64,000 nucleotides of DNA from positions 1 through 64,000 of the forward strand of contig BQJU01000025.1 of NCBI GenBank assembly GCA_021604865.1, written 5' to 3'. Of this stretch, positions 17,322 to 26,478 are shown piece by piece. Source of the stretch: Saprospiraceae bacterium. GTDB taxonomy: Bacteria; Bacteroidota; Bacteroidia; Chitinophagales; Saprospiraceae. The number at the start of each line of letters is the position of its first letter. The stretch's first letter is position 1. The position numbers were made by a program, and so were the translations under genes. The notes beneath the pieces were generated by a model. It did no database searches, was not told the origin of the DNA, and was given only the letters and a program-made list of their open reading frames with translations.

Positions 17322-18014
17322 ATGAAAAATGGTACATTCTTAATTTTCCTCTCTGGGCTTCTCTTTTCAGGATGTATTGGCGACGATATCGTTTTTGATA
17401 CTATTGAGCAGAGCGTACGCATCACGAATCCTATTGATAGCCTGGAAATTGGGCAAACTTATCAGTTTGAGGCGCAATTTTTCAACAATATTGGCATGCA
17501 GGAATCTGCTGACGTTGTTTGGACGACTAGTCAGTCTAATATAGTTGGTATTGACGCTACGGGATTGGCTACAGCTAAAGCAGAAGGGACGGTGACCATC
17601 ACTGCATCCGTGATCCCACCGGTGGGTGATCAGGTGGAGGCCAGCCTCAGTCTGGTGGCCAGTGCTGAACAGACAAACAATGACGGTACAACTCGTAGTG
17701 GCAGTTTGCAAAGTACCAGTAGCTATACCTTATCAGGGGATTTTAGCTTACAACATAATACTACTGGGACATTGGAACTTGCTTTGGCAGACAACTTCCG
17801 TGCGTCTAGTAGCCTTCCCGGCTTATATGTTTACCTAACCAATAATCCGAATACAAATAATAATGCCCTGGAAATTGGACCCATTACCCAGTTTACTGGA
17901 GCACACACCTATACTGTTCCTGGTAGTAGCACAGAACTGGGTACCTATAATTATGTACTTTTCTATTGCAAACCATTCAGTGTAAAGGTTGGAGATGGTG
18001 AATTTGACAACTAA
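17322..18014 (+). CDS. Lipoprotein with Big2 (Ig-like) and DM13 domains
   Basis: 230 residues. The lipobox is LLFSGC (Cys about residue 18). Residues about 30-110 form a bacterial Ig-like group 2 domain (VWTTSQSNIVGIDATGLATAKAEGTVTIT, split). Residues about 120-228 look like a DM13 domain: GLYVYLTNNPN, GAHTYTVP, and YNYVLFYCKPFSVKVGDGEF with its conserved late Cys. DM13 domains are presumed redox-active, with the Cys as a possible electron-transfer site, though this is not proven. A lipidated envelope protein is expected. The beta-barrel gene follows after 12 bp, suggesting a shared transcript and perhaps a joint role. Confidence 0.75.
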   Translation: MKNGTFLIFLSGLLFSGCIGDDIVFDTIEQSVRITNPIDSLEIGQTYQFEAQFFNNIGMQESADVVWTTSQSNIVGIDATGLATAKAEGTVTITASVIPPVGDQVEASLSLVASAEQTNNDGTTRSGSLQSTSSYTLSGDFSLQHNTTGTLELALADNFRASSSLPGLYVYLTNNPNTNNNALEIGPITQFTGAHTYTVPGSSTELGTYNYVLFYCKPFSVKVGDGEFDN

Positions 18015-18026
18015 AATTGCATCCTG

Positions 18027-18896
18027 ATGAATCGGATAAAATACCTTGGTCTACTGGCATTGCTGTTTTTAAGTGTCAATGAAGTATTGGCTGGCGGAGG
18101 TTGGCCTCAGGCTAAAGGCAGTGGCTACATTAAGCTGGCAGAATGGTGGGTTATTTCCAATCAGCATTATACAGATAATGGCTTGATTGATCCGAATGTG
18201 ACTACCGGCCTTTTTAATACGACCCTATATGCTGAATATGGTTTTACGGACCGGTTTACCGGCATCCTTTACATGCCGCTTTTTAGTCGTACTTATTTTA
18301 ACAATACCATCTCCTCTACCACTGGCGAGGTGATTGCACCAGGTGAAGCTATCAATTCCATTGGCGATGCGGATATTACGCTGAAATACGGCCTGATTAC
18401 CAATAAAAAGATCGTATTAAGTGCCAGTCTGACCCTGGGCATTCCACTAGGAGAATCGGCTGGAGGTAGCCTGGGGACCCTACAAACTGGCGATGGTGAA
18501 TTCAATCAAATGATTCAGCTTGATGCAAGTACTTCCTGGCAATGGGGCTCCTTTAATATGTATGGCTCTATTTATGGCGCTTATAACAACCGCACCAATT
18601 CTTTTTCTGATGAGATCAGATTCGGGGCGGAGGTGGGGGTTACCTTTTGGGAGAATCGTATCACTGCTATCGCCCGACTTTACGGTATTAGTTCGCTCAA
18701 AAATGGAGAAAGTATAGAACCCGGCAATGCCACCAGCATTTTTGCCAATAATACCGAATTTGTCAGCTTTTCACCGGAGTTGAATTACAATTTTAATGAA
18801 AACTTTGGTGTATCGGCCTCTTATGGCATTGCCTTTTCAGGGAAGCTTATTTTTGCCAATCCGAGTTATTCGGTTGGGGCTTATTATAAGTGGTAG
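18027..18896 (+). CDS. Outer-membrane beta-barrel protein, unknown function
   Basis: 289 residues with a signal peptide (LLALLFLSVNEVLAGGG). After cleavage the protein begins GGWPQAKGSGYIKLAEWW. The rest alternates strands rich in aromatic and Gly residues (TGLFNTTLYAEYGFTDRFTGILYMP, GDADITLKYGLI, ITAIARLYGISS) and ends in SVGAYYKW with a terminal aromatic, as outer-membrane barrels do. It resembles the phenol-degradation MetA-pathway-like or transporter-type barrels in layout only. It directly follows the Big2/DM13 lipoprotein (12-bp gap). Confidence 0.7.
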   Translation: MNRIKYLGLLALLFLSVNEVLAGGGWPQAKGSGYIKLAEWWVISNQHYTDNGLIDPNVTTGLFNTTLYAEYGFTDRFTGILYMPLFSRTYFNNTISSTTGEVIAPGEAINSIGDADITLKYGLITNKKIVLSASLTLGIPLGESAGGSLGTLQTGDGEFNQMIQLDASTSWQWGSFNMYGSIYGAYNNRTNSFSDEIRFGAEVGVTFWENRITAIARLYGISSLKNGESIEPGNATSIFANNTEFVSFSPELNYNFNENFGVSASYGIAFSGKLIFANPSYSVGAYYKW

Positions 18897-19149
18897 CTGC
18901 TTATTTAAATGCAGAGATCGTAGCAATATAAGGATAGTAGAGAAATGAGATTAATTACACCCCGATTTCTTAATACTCTAACATCGCTACGTTTATTTTT
19001 TTACCAGGCGATCAGAGGCCCTTCTCTTTCCATTTTCGCAAGAATCCCCACCTATCATTGCTGCATTTTTCCTATATTCCCACTCATTTTCAGGCGACGA
19101 AGCTATAGGCGTAGTTGCCCTCATTTTAGATCACCACAATACACCTGAC

Positions 19150-22100
19150 ATGAAAAGAACTTTCCTTTTTTTGGGGCTATGGCTTGCCAGTTATGCTCTG
19201 ATAGCACAAAACACAAAAGTCTATTTTTCTGAAGACCCTTGTTTGACACCAGATGGAGAAACCGTGATTTTTAGCTATGCCGGAGACCTGTGGCGGGTGC
19301 CCGCTATGGGAGGAATGGCCAGCCAGCTCACCGCAATGGATGGCACAGAAACCAGACCAAGGGTTTCCCCCGATGGGAAATGGGTGGCATTTACAGCCTC
19401 TCAGTATGGCAATGATGATGTATACCTGATGCCTTTGGCTGGGGGTGTTGTTACTCAATTGACCTTTCATCAAGCTGGCGATCAGGTGGCTTCGTGGGCC
19501 TGGGATAGCCAAACCATTTATTTTACTTCTGATCGTTACAATCGCTTAGGTACGTACACCATCGGTATAAAAGGAGGGACGCCGGTCACTTTGTTTGACC
19601 ATTATTTCAACTACACTCATAATGCTGTTGAACATCCCACTAGTGGGGAATTATTTTTTAATGAAACCTGGGAAAGCAGCTCCTTTATTCACCGCAAGCG
19701 CTATAAAGGAGCTTTTAATCCGGATATAAAATCCTATAATCGCAAAACCGAAACATTAAAGCAATATACTACTTACGAGGGCAAAGACTTCTGGTCAATT
19801 ATCGATCAACAGGGACAGATTTATTTTCTTTCTGACGAATACAATGGTGAATACAATTTATATAGCCTTCAAAATGGAACGCCAAAACGATTGACTGATT
19901 TTAAGACTTCTGTCTTTGAACCTCAAGTCAGTGCGGATGGTCGCCGTATTGTATTTCGTCGGGATTATCAACTGTGGATTTATGATGTGAAAACAGGAAA
20001 ATCACAAGCGGTCGCGGTGGTGTTGCCACAAAATAATACCCTGGCGAAAACCCAGGATTTTAAGGTGGATGGCAAAATTACGGCCTTTGATGTGGCGGAT
20101 GATGGAAAAAAAATGGCCTTTGTTTCCCGTGGGGAATTGTTTGTATCTGACATGAAAGGAAAATTTATTCGCCAGTTGCCCACAAGAGCAGATGGTCGGG
20201 TACTTGAAGTCTATTGGCTGAAGGATAATAAGTCCCTGATTTTTAATCAAACGGTAAAGGGTTATCAAAACTGGTTTACCATGCCCGCCGATGGATCGGG
20301 AAAAGAGAAACAGCTGACCAGTGATCAGCGCAACAACCGGCAGATGGCTTTCAACAGTGATAAAACCAAAGCCGTTTATATTAGTGGCCGTGATGAACTG
20401 CGCCTGATGGAGCTCGAAAACTACACAAGCAGCCTGTTGCATAAAGACGAATATTGGGGCTTTTACAATGATACACCTCAGTTTGGTCCCGATGATCGGC
20501 ATATCGTTTTTTCTGTTTACCGAAATTTTGAACGTGATATTCTAGTCTACGATCTCGAAAAAAAGCAAGCCCACAACCTGACCCAAACCGGTGTAACGGA
20601 AAGCGCGCCATTCTGGTCGCCGGATGGCAAATACATCTACCTGACCAGCGACCGCACTCAACCAGCTTACCCAAGCGGCCTACAAGACCCGAAGTTGTAC
20701 CGCATGGCATTGCAGGCGATAGATGCTCCTTATCGTTCTGATAAATTTGATGAATTATTTAAAGAAGATTCGACTTCGCTTAAAGCAACACCGAACGAGG
20801 AAAAGGATTCGACTACGAAAGAGGCAACGTCGAAGAAGAAAGACAAAAAAAAGGATTCGACTACGGATAAAGCTTCATCGGACGAGGAAACTTCGTCGGA
20901 CAAGGAAAAGCCTGAGGTAAAGATTGATTTTGATGGATTGATGGATCGGCTGGAGCATATCGGTCCGCGTTATGGTAACCAGGGAGGTGCCTATGTGATA
21001 CAAAAAGAGGAGAAAACGACGGTACTCTATATTTCTGATCATGGAGAGGGCAAATCGTCAATCTGGAAAACAACGCTAGAGCCATTTGAAAAACCCAAAA
21101 CTGAGCAAATCAAAGATGCGGAAACCAGCTCCTTGAATATAGAGGAAGCAGACGGGAAATATTACCTGCTTTTTGGTGGCAATTTATATACCCTGAAAGT
21201 GGATGAAAACAAAACCGAAAAGATTGACATTTCCTATACTTTCCGCAGGCAATTGAAAGAAGAGTTCGAGCAGATGTTTTACGAAACCTGGGCAAACCTC
21301 GAAGAAAATTTTTACAATGAAACTTTTCATGGCCTCGACTGGCCTGTGATGCGCGATCGATATGCCGCTTATTTGCCCTATATCAATACTCGGGCGGATT
21401 TGCGCCGCCTCCTGAATGACCTTTTGGGAGAACTCAATACCTCCCATTTTGGGTTTTACTCTTCTGGTGATGAGGAAAAAATATTTTATGGCACCCAGAG
21501 CCTTGCTACCGGCATCCTTTTTGAAAATGAAGACCCTTACCGGGTAAAACACATCGTCACGGAAAGCCCGGCTAGCCTGAGTAAAGAAAAGATCCTTCCT
21601 GGCGACCGGCTGCAAAAGGTGAATGGGGTCATGGTGGAGGACGGAAAAAACCGGGAGTTTTATTTCAATCAGCCGTCAATGGATGAAGAACTGACGCTAA
21701 CCTTTGTCCGGGGAGATACAACTGTTGATGTTAAACTTCACCCTACGTCCTATAGCCGCATTCGCGACCTGATTTACGATGAATGGGTGGATGAAAACCA
21801 ACAGCGTGTAGATACCAAAACCGATAAAAGGATTGCCTATGTGCACATGAAAAACATGGGTGGGGGAGAACTCCAAAATTTTCTACAGGAAATGGTTTCG
21901 GAAGGCTATCAGCGGGAGGGGTTGATCCTTGACCTGCGCTACAATACAGGCGGCAATGTGCATGATGCGGTCTTGCGCTTTTTATCACAACGGCCTTATT
22001 TGAATTGGAAATACCGGGAAGGCCAATTAGCACCACAATCCAATTTTGGTCCGGCGGAAAAGCCGCTGGTCTTATTGATCAACGAACAAAGTCTGAGTGA

Positions 22101-22380
22101 TGCCGAAATGACGGCTCAGGGTTTTAAGGAATTAGGCCTGGGGACCATCATTGGTACAGAAACCTATCGTTGGATCATCTTCACTTCTGGCAAGGGTTTG
22201 GTCGATGGCTCTTTCTATCGATTGCCTTCCTGGGGTTGTTATACCTTGGATGGCAAAAACCTGGAAAAAACAGGTGTGGCTCCGGATATCTCAGTGAAAA
22301 ACACCTTTAAGGACCGCATTGAAGATAAAGACCCACAGCTGGATCGGGCGATAGAGGAGGTGATGAAAAAATTAAAATAA
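19150..22380 (+). CDS. Tricorn-like S41 family peptidase
   Basis: 1076 residues with signal peptide (LFLGLWLASYALIAQ). Residues about 25-530 are PD40/WD40-like propeller repeats (SPDGKWVAFTA, SADGRRIVFRRD, SPDGKYIYLTSDR). A tricorn C1 helical region follows (FEQMFYETWANLEENFYNE, ... LNTSHFG with His766). Next come a PDZ domain (GDRLQKVNGVMV) and the S41 core (LILDLRYNTGGN and the LSDAEMTAQGF nucleophile region, Ser983). By analogy with tricorn the His and Ser are catalytic. Family enzymes degrade peptides; here export to the periplasm or surface is likely. Between the propeller and the core is a low-complexity K/E/D/S/T linker (about 20760-20925) that is absent from typical tricorn. Confidence 0.9.
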   Translation: MKRTFLFLGLWLASYALIAQNTKVYFSEDPCLTPDGETVIFSYAGDLWRVPAMGGMASQLTAMDGTETRPRVSPDGKWVAFTASQYGNDDVYLMPLAGGVVTQLTFHQAGDQVASWAWDSQTIYFTSDRYNRLGTYTIGIKGGTPVTLFDHYFNYTHNAVEHPTSGELFFNETWESSSFIHRKRYKGAFNPDIKSYNRKTETLKQYTTYEGKDFWSIIDQQGQIYFLSDEYNGEYNLYSLQNGTPKRLTDFKTSVFEPQVSADGRRIVFRRDYQLWIYDVKTGKSQAVAVVLPQNNTLAKTQDFKVDGKITAFDVADDGKKMAFVSRGELFVSDMKGKFIRQLPTRADGRVLEVYWLKDNKSLIFNQTVKGYQNWFTMPADGSGKEKQLTSDQRNNRQMAFNSDKTKAVYISGRDELRLMELENYTSSLLHKDEYWGFYNDTPQFGPDDRHIVFSVYRNFERDILVYDLEKKQAHNLTQTGVTESAPFWSPDGKYIYLTSDRTQPAYPSGLQDPKLYRMALQAIDAPYRSDKFDELFKEDSTSLKATPNEEKDSTTKEATSKKKDKKKDSTTDKASSDEETSSDKEKPEVKIDFDGLMDRLEHIGPRYGNQGGAYVIQKEEKTTVLYISDHGEGKSSIWKTTLEPFEKPKTEQIKDAETSSLNIEEADGKYYLLFGGNLYTLKVDENKTEKIDISYTFRRQLKEEFEQMFYETWANLEENFYNETFHGLDWPVMRDRYAAYLPYINTRADLRRLLNDLLGELNTSHFGFYSSGDEEKIFYGTQSLATGILFENEDPYRVKHIVTESPASLSKEKILPGDRLQKVNGVMVEDGKNREFYFNQPSMDEELTLTFVRGDTTVDVKLHPTSYSRIRDLIYDEWVDENQQRVDTKTDKRIAYVHMKNMGGGELQNFLQEMVSEGYQREGLILDLRYNTGGNVHDAVLRFLSQRPYLNWKYREGQLAPQSNFGPAEKPLVLLINEQSLSDAEMTAQGFKELGLGTIIGTETYRWIIFTSGKGLVDGSFYRLPSWGCYTLDGKNLEKTGVAPDISVKNTFKDRIEDKDPQLDRAIEEVMKKLK

Positions 22381-22387
22381 TGAATTC

Positions 22388-22438
22388 GGCGTGGTGACAA
22401 CCCTCGTGGTCGGGCGATCAGGAGGGACGCCCCACGCC
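22388..22438 (+). other. Nested hairpin between tricorn-like gene and fdhD
   Basis: A 7-bp outer stem (GGCGTGG 22388-22394 with CCACGCC 22432-22438) encloses a second stem CCCTC (22401-22405)/GAGGG (22422-22426) and an apical GGTC-GGGC-GATC. No T-run follows, so it is not a standard terminator. It may be a terminator variant, an RNA-processing site or a structured leader of fdhD, whose ATG is 22 bp downstream. Confidence 0.45.
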
Positions 22439-22460
22439 AAAATCATATATATATGAACCC

Positions 22461-23312
22461 ATGAAAAAACAGCCCACGCCCTATCAGGAAGTCAACATCA
22501 CCGCCTTCGCGGAGGGTGGTTTTCATAGTCGGAAAGACAAGCTGGCTGTGGAGGAACCTTTGGAAATTCAACTGCGTTACGGTTCTGCAACGCAACGAAA
22601 AACCAAAAGCCTGGCCGTAACCATGCGGACTCCTGGCCAGGACGAAGATTTGGCGCGTGGCTTTTTATTTACGGAAAGTATCATTGCGCACCACCATCAG
22701 ATTGTTGGCTTACGTCATATTGGAAGTCAATTGGAAGCAGCAGCGGTTGAGAATGTTTTATTGGTCGAATTATCCCCGCAGTTGGATTTCGACTTCAACC
22801 GGCTGAACCGTCATTTTTATACCTCTTCCAGCTGTGGTGTCTGTGGCAAAGCCTCTCTGGAAATGGTGCAAGCTGTCAGTTGCTATTTTCCTATTCCGAA
22901 TATGCCAAAAATTGCTGTAGCCACCCTGGCCACACTGCCTAACCGCTTGCGGGAAGCACAACCCCTTTTTGAATATACTGGAGGCATGCATGCGGCCGGC
23001 TTGTTTGATTCTGAAGGCAACCTGGTGCTACTCCGCGAGGATGTAGGCCGACACAATGCCTTGGATAAGGTGTTGGGGGGCGCCCTTGCTCTGGACATGT
23101 TGCCCTTGCGCCATCACGTCCTGCTGGTCAGCGGCCGATTGAGTTTTGAATTGGTTCAAAAGGCAGCGATGGCGGGCATTCCGGTGCTGGCAGCGGTGGG
23201 AGCACCTTCGAGCCTTGCGGTGGAATTGGCGGAGGAAGCGGGCATGACTTTGGTGGGTTTTTTGAGAGAGGGGCGATTTAATGTTTATTGTGGGAGGGAG
23301 CGAGTGGTGTGA
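22461..23312 (+). CDS. fdhD: Formate dehydrogenase accessory sulfurtransferase FdhD
   Basis: 283 residues. The catalytic Cys loop SSSCGVCGKA is present (Cys125 and Cys128), followed by TGGMHAAGLFD and LLREDVGRHNALDKVLG, all signatures of FdhD. The enzyme transfers sulfur from a cysteine desulfurase (IscS type) to the Mo-bis-MGD cofactor of formate dehydrogenase-like molybdoenzymes. No molybdoenzyme or moco biosynthesis gene lies in the window, so the client is elsewhere. Its 80-bp upstream gap holds a strong hairpin. Confidence 0.93.
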   Translation: MKKQPTPYQEVNITAFAEGGFHSRKDKLAVEEPLEIQLRYGSATQRKTKSLAVTMRTPGQDEDLARGFLFTESIIAHHHQIVGLRHIGSQLEAAAVENVLLVELSPQLDFDFNRLNRHFYTSSSCGVCGKASLEMVQAVSCYFPIPNMPKIAVATLATLPNRLREAQPLFEYTGGMHAAGLFDSEGNLVLLREDVGRHNALDKVLGGALALDMLPLRHHVLLVSGRLSFELVQKAAMAGIPVLAAVGAPSSLAVELAEEAGMTLVGFLREGRFNVYCGRERVV

Positions 23313-23336
23313 GAAAGTGTTGGACATGGGTGATCT

Positions 23337-23822
23337 CTAGTTCTTTTCCTTAGTATACTTAATGGCAACGCCTATTAATTCAAGGGTTGCATAATCACTT
23401 CCTGTTTCTAAGGGTTCATCATCACAACAATCACAATCATCGGTTGAGTCAAATATTGATATTAGATTTACAGTAGCAGCAACTCCATTTACGGTGGACC
23501 TTGTCACTGTTTTTTTATTCAAATAAATGATTGCATCCGCTCCATATTTCCCACCTTCTCTTCTCATTAGCTGTAGTAGTCTTTTTTCAGTAGACGATTT
23601 GTTTCCTGTGACACTAATGCCTGCAATCTCATCATAAGAAGCACTTAATTCTCCTTTTTTAAATATTGGTAATTTATTCCATCCAACTTTTGGGAGCTCT
23701 TGTTTTAGTCCAAAAAATCCCGGTTTGGCCCGTGATTGCGTACGTACTGAGTATCCGGCACAGTTAGTCAACACTACACTCGATAAGAGGAGTAGGATGA
23801 ATATTGCAATTGTTTTTTGCAT
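23337..23822 (-). CDS. Small lipoprotein of unknown function
   Basis: 161 residues. The signal peptide has a lipobox-like LTNCAGYS (Cys about residue 21). The mature part contains ELSASYDEIAGISVTGN, an alpha/beta stretch REGGKYGADAIIYLNKK, and a Cys/Asp-rich segment DDCDCCDDE near residue 130, which could bind metal. The GADAII...GVAIKY layout recalls YbjQ-like small envelope lipoproteins, but I cannot name a family. It is convergent with fdhD and lies 100 bp after the ABC exporter gene on the same strand. Confidence 0.6.
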   Translation of the reverse strand: MQKTIAIFILLLLSSVVLTNCAGYSVRTQSRAKPGFFGLKQELPKVGWNKLPIFKKGELSASYDEIAGISVTGNKSSTEKRLLQLMRREGGKYGADAIIYLNKKTVTRSTVNGVAATVNLISIFDSTDDCDCCDDEPLETGSDYATLELIGVAIKYTKEKN

Positions 23823-23922
23823 GACTTTAGTTATTGTATGGTACCATTCAATTCATCTTCACTATTTTTTTTTCAAATAATTAAACCTCGATTTCCAATG
23901 CCTTTTTCATGCTTTTGGTTTT

Positions 23923-25683
23923 TTAAATCTTTGCCTGATACGTATACAGGTCATAGTACCGCCCCTCTTTTTTGATGAGTGCTTCGTGGGTGCCACGTTC
24001 TGCGATATATCCGTCTTCGATTACTAAAATCTGATCCGCTTTTTTAATGGTACTTAGGCGGTGGGCAATAACAATGGTGGTTCGGTCTTTAACCAATTCG
24101 TTCAAACTCTTTTGAATTAAAGCTTCGCTTTCGGTATCGAGACTAGAAGTCGCCTCATCCAGAATGATAATTTTTGGGTCTGCCAAAATGGCTCTGGCAA
24201 TGGCAATACGTTGGCGCTGGCCTCCTGAGAGTTTTACGCCTCTTTCTCCGATCAAAGTGTCGAGGCCTTCTTCAAACCGATCTGTAAACTCATTTACATA
24301 AGCTGCCACAACTGCATTTTGCAACTGCTCTTCTGTGGCATCAGGTCTAGGAAAAAGGATATTTTCTCTAATCGTGCCTTCAAACAAAAATTCATCTTGC
24401 AATACCACTCCAAGGTGCTGCCTGTAACTACTCAAATTGACTTTGGATAAATCGTGATTGTCAATAGTTATTTTGCCGGATCCCGGTTTGAGGAAAGTGG
24501 CCGACAGTCCCGCAATGGTCGATTTTCCGGAACCGGAACTACCTACCAAGGCGGTAACAGAACCGGGAGGTGCATGAAAACTAATATTGTGCAAGACTTC
24601 ACTCCCCACTTCATACGCAAACGATACCTGATCAAAATTAAGTTCACCTTTTAGGGTTTCCAACTGAATGGTTCTGGTTTGGCTGTCTTCCTCCGGATCC
24701 ATATTCATAAGCTCTTCCGTTCTGTCCAACCCGGCGAGTGCTTCGGTGAGCTGGCTTCCGATATTACTCATTTGTACAATGGGCGCAATCATAAAACCGA
24801 GTAGCAAGGTAAATGATAGGAAATCACCGACGGTTAATTCACCGGACATGATTTTATAACCACCTATACCCATAATACCGGTAGAGGCTATACCCAATAA
24901 AAAGGTAGCCGAACTTGTCATGAAGGCAGTAGCTGTTAAACTCTTTTTTACATTTTGAAACAACTGGTCGACTCCTTTTTCAAAGGCTTTATTTTCCTGC
25001 TCTTCGGCATTAAACGCCTTAATTACCCGAACCCCGGCTAAAGTTTCGGTTAAACGCCCGGTAACCTGGGCATTAATGACTCCCCGGATTCTGAAAATTG
25101 GCCTGATATAGGCAAAGGCTTTGAGTGCCAGGTAACCAAAAATGGCTACCGGAACCAATACAAACAAAGTCATAGACGGACTTATCCCAATTAACAATAC
25201 CAGGGAGATCACTGCGGTAATGGTGCCGCCAACCAATTGCACCAATCCAGTGCCAATCAGGTTGCGAACGCCTTCTACATCCGTCATAATACGGGAGACC
25301 AATTCTCCGGACTTGGTATTGTCAAAAAATCGAATGGGTAAGGAAAGTATCTTTTTCTGAACTTGTGCCCGCAATTCGGAAATTAAAAATTGGGCTTGTA
25401 CACTCAATAATCTGGTGAGTAAAAAGGAAGTAATGGCTTGCACCAGAATAGCAACGCCAACCAGTGTTAACAGGCTGTACAGTTGGTCGTAATCTTTATT
25501 GGGAATAACGTCATCCAATAAAGCTTTACTTTTCCAGGGAAGCACCAAACTTGCCAAACGGCTAATCACAATCAGGATTAAACCAATAAAAACCAACTGG
25601 CGCCTAGGCCAGATAATGGTTTTGAAGGCCTGAGCCATAGTGACTTTTGATCTCTTTTCAGTTGTTTCTTTTGATTCTTGCAT
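23923..25683 (-). CDS. ABC exporter, fused permease/ATPase (MsbA-like)
   Basis: 586 residues in the half-transporter layout. An N-terminal six-helix exporter domain (about 25-310, starting FKTIIWPRRQLVFIGLILIV) is followed by the ATPase domain (about 345-586). In the ATPase domain are Walker A GSSGSGKS, signature LSGGQRQR, Walker B KIIILDEATSS and the H-loop VIAHRLST. It should act as a homodimer in the inner membrane and export a lipid, peptide or drug; the sequence alone does not decide which. It is 33 bp downstream of the methyltransferase gene on the same strand and may form a unit with it. Confidence 0.93.
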   Translation of the reverse strand: MQESKETTEKRSKVTMAQAFKTIIWPRRQLVFIGLILIVISRLASLVLPWKSKALLDDVIPNKDYDQLYSLLTLVGVAILVQAITSFLLTRLLSVQAQFLISELRAQVQKKILSLPIRFFDNTKSGELVSRIMTDVEGVRNLIGTGLVQLVGGTITAVISLVLLIGISPSMTLFVLVPVAIFGYLALKAFAYIRPIFRIRGVINAQVTGRLTETLAGVRVIKAFNAEEQENKAFEKGVDQLFQNVKKSLTATAFMTSSATFLLGIASTGIMGIGGYKIMSGELTVGDFLSFTLLLGFMIAPIVQMSNIGSQLTEALAGLDRTEELMNMDPEEDSQTRTIQLETLKGELNFDQVSFAYEVGSEVLHNISFHAPPGSVTALVGSSGSGKSTIAGLSATFLKPGSGKITIDNHDLSKVNLSSYRQHLGVVLQDEFLFEGTIRENILFPRPDATEEQLQNAVVAAYVNEFTDRFEEGLDTLIGERGVKLSGGQRQRIAIARAILADPKIIILDEATSSLDTESEALIQKSLNELVKDRTTIVIAHRLSTIKKADQILVIEDGYIAERGTHEALIKKEGRYYDLYTYQAKI

Positions 25684-25716
25684 GGAAGCATTTAGATTTT
25701 CGCTCTTGGACCATGA

Positions 25717-26376
25717 TTAGTCAATGGTCGCAGATTTTTTTGCCAGGATCAGCAAATCCGTCGTAGAAGTACCATTTTCCTCTGGATACGCTCTACGTTG
25801 TAAATCTAAAATTTTAAACCCATACTTTTTTAGCGCGTTAGTCAAATAATCCGCCTGATGGTAATAGATATACAGCTTATCCGGACCTCCGGAGCTAGAC
25901 GCTTTAAAGCCAGATTTATTATAATCATCTTCCATTGTGCTTAAATAAATGACCCCATTTGGCTTTAGCAGTTCTGATGCATCATGGATTAGTTTTAAGG
26001 ATTCCTCCTTTGATAAATAGGGTAAACAAAAGCCACCCATTATAGCATCATAACTCTCCTCAAGCTTACTTATATCCCTACAATCCATTAATCGAAATTC
26101 AGCCATAGGGTTATTCGCTTTCGCAAGGTCAATCATTTTTGGCGACAAATCAGTTCCTAAAATCTTATAGTTGGGCCGCTTTTTCAACAAATACCTGGTA
26201 ATGTTACCTGGACCGCAAGCAATCTCTAGAATATGCGCATCCTCTTTCTCAACAGCATCACAAAACAAATCGAAGGTATCATTGTACAAATCCATATCCA
26301 TAAATTTATCCTGATATTGATTGGCACATTTATCAAAAATAGCTACGGCAATTTGGGTTATCGGATATTGAATCAC
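25717..26376 (-). CDS. Class I SAM-dependent methyltransferase
   Basis: 219 residues. Motif I is ILEIACGPGNITRYLL, followed by LGTDLSPKMIDLAK (motif II) and FRLMDCRDISKLEESYDAIMGGFCLPYLS (split; motifs for adenine binding and post-I). The second half is a substrate-recognition cap ending LLILAKKS. Substrate is unknown; small-molecule or quinone-type methyltransferases share this layout. It is followed after 33 bp by the ABC exporter, so a modify-then-export pair is possible. This is inference from spacing only. Confidence 0.85.
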   Translation of the reverse strand: MIQYPITQIAVAIFDKCANQYQDKFMDMDLYNDTFDLFCDAVEKEDAHILEIACGPGNITRYLLKKRPNYKILGTDLSPKMIDLAKANNPMAEFRLMDCRDISKLEESYDAIMGGFCLPYLSKEESLKLIHDASELLKPNGVIYLSTMEDDYNKSGFKASSSGGPDKLYIYYHQADYLTNALKKYGFKILDLQRRAYPEENGTSTTDLLILAKKSATID

Positions 26377-26443
26377 ATTATAAACATTTGCTACAATTTA
26401 AAGTATTATCCATATAACTACAAATTTCTTTCCATTGACCTCT

Positions 26444-26478
26444 AAGAGCATCATGTTTGGCGGCCAACCATTAGGCCG
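26444..26478 (+). repeat. Dispersed intergenic repeat, left half-site
   Basis: AGAGCATCATGTTTGGCGGCC followed by AACCATTAGGCC, similar to the left halves at 10223 and 44711. It abuts the truncated T9SS domain that follows. Confidence 0.5.

Noticed and set aside
22388-22438. Hairpin considered as a molybdenum cofactor riboswitch
   Set aside because: It is too small and lacks the Moco riboswitch architecture as I know it. It is kept only as an unexplained hairpin.
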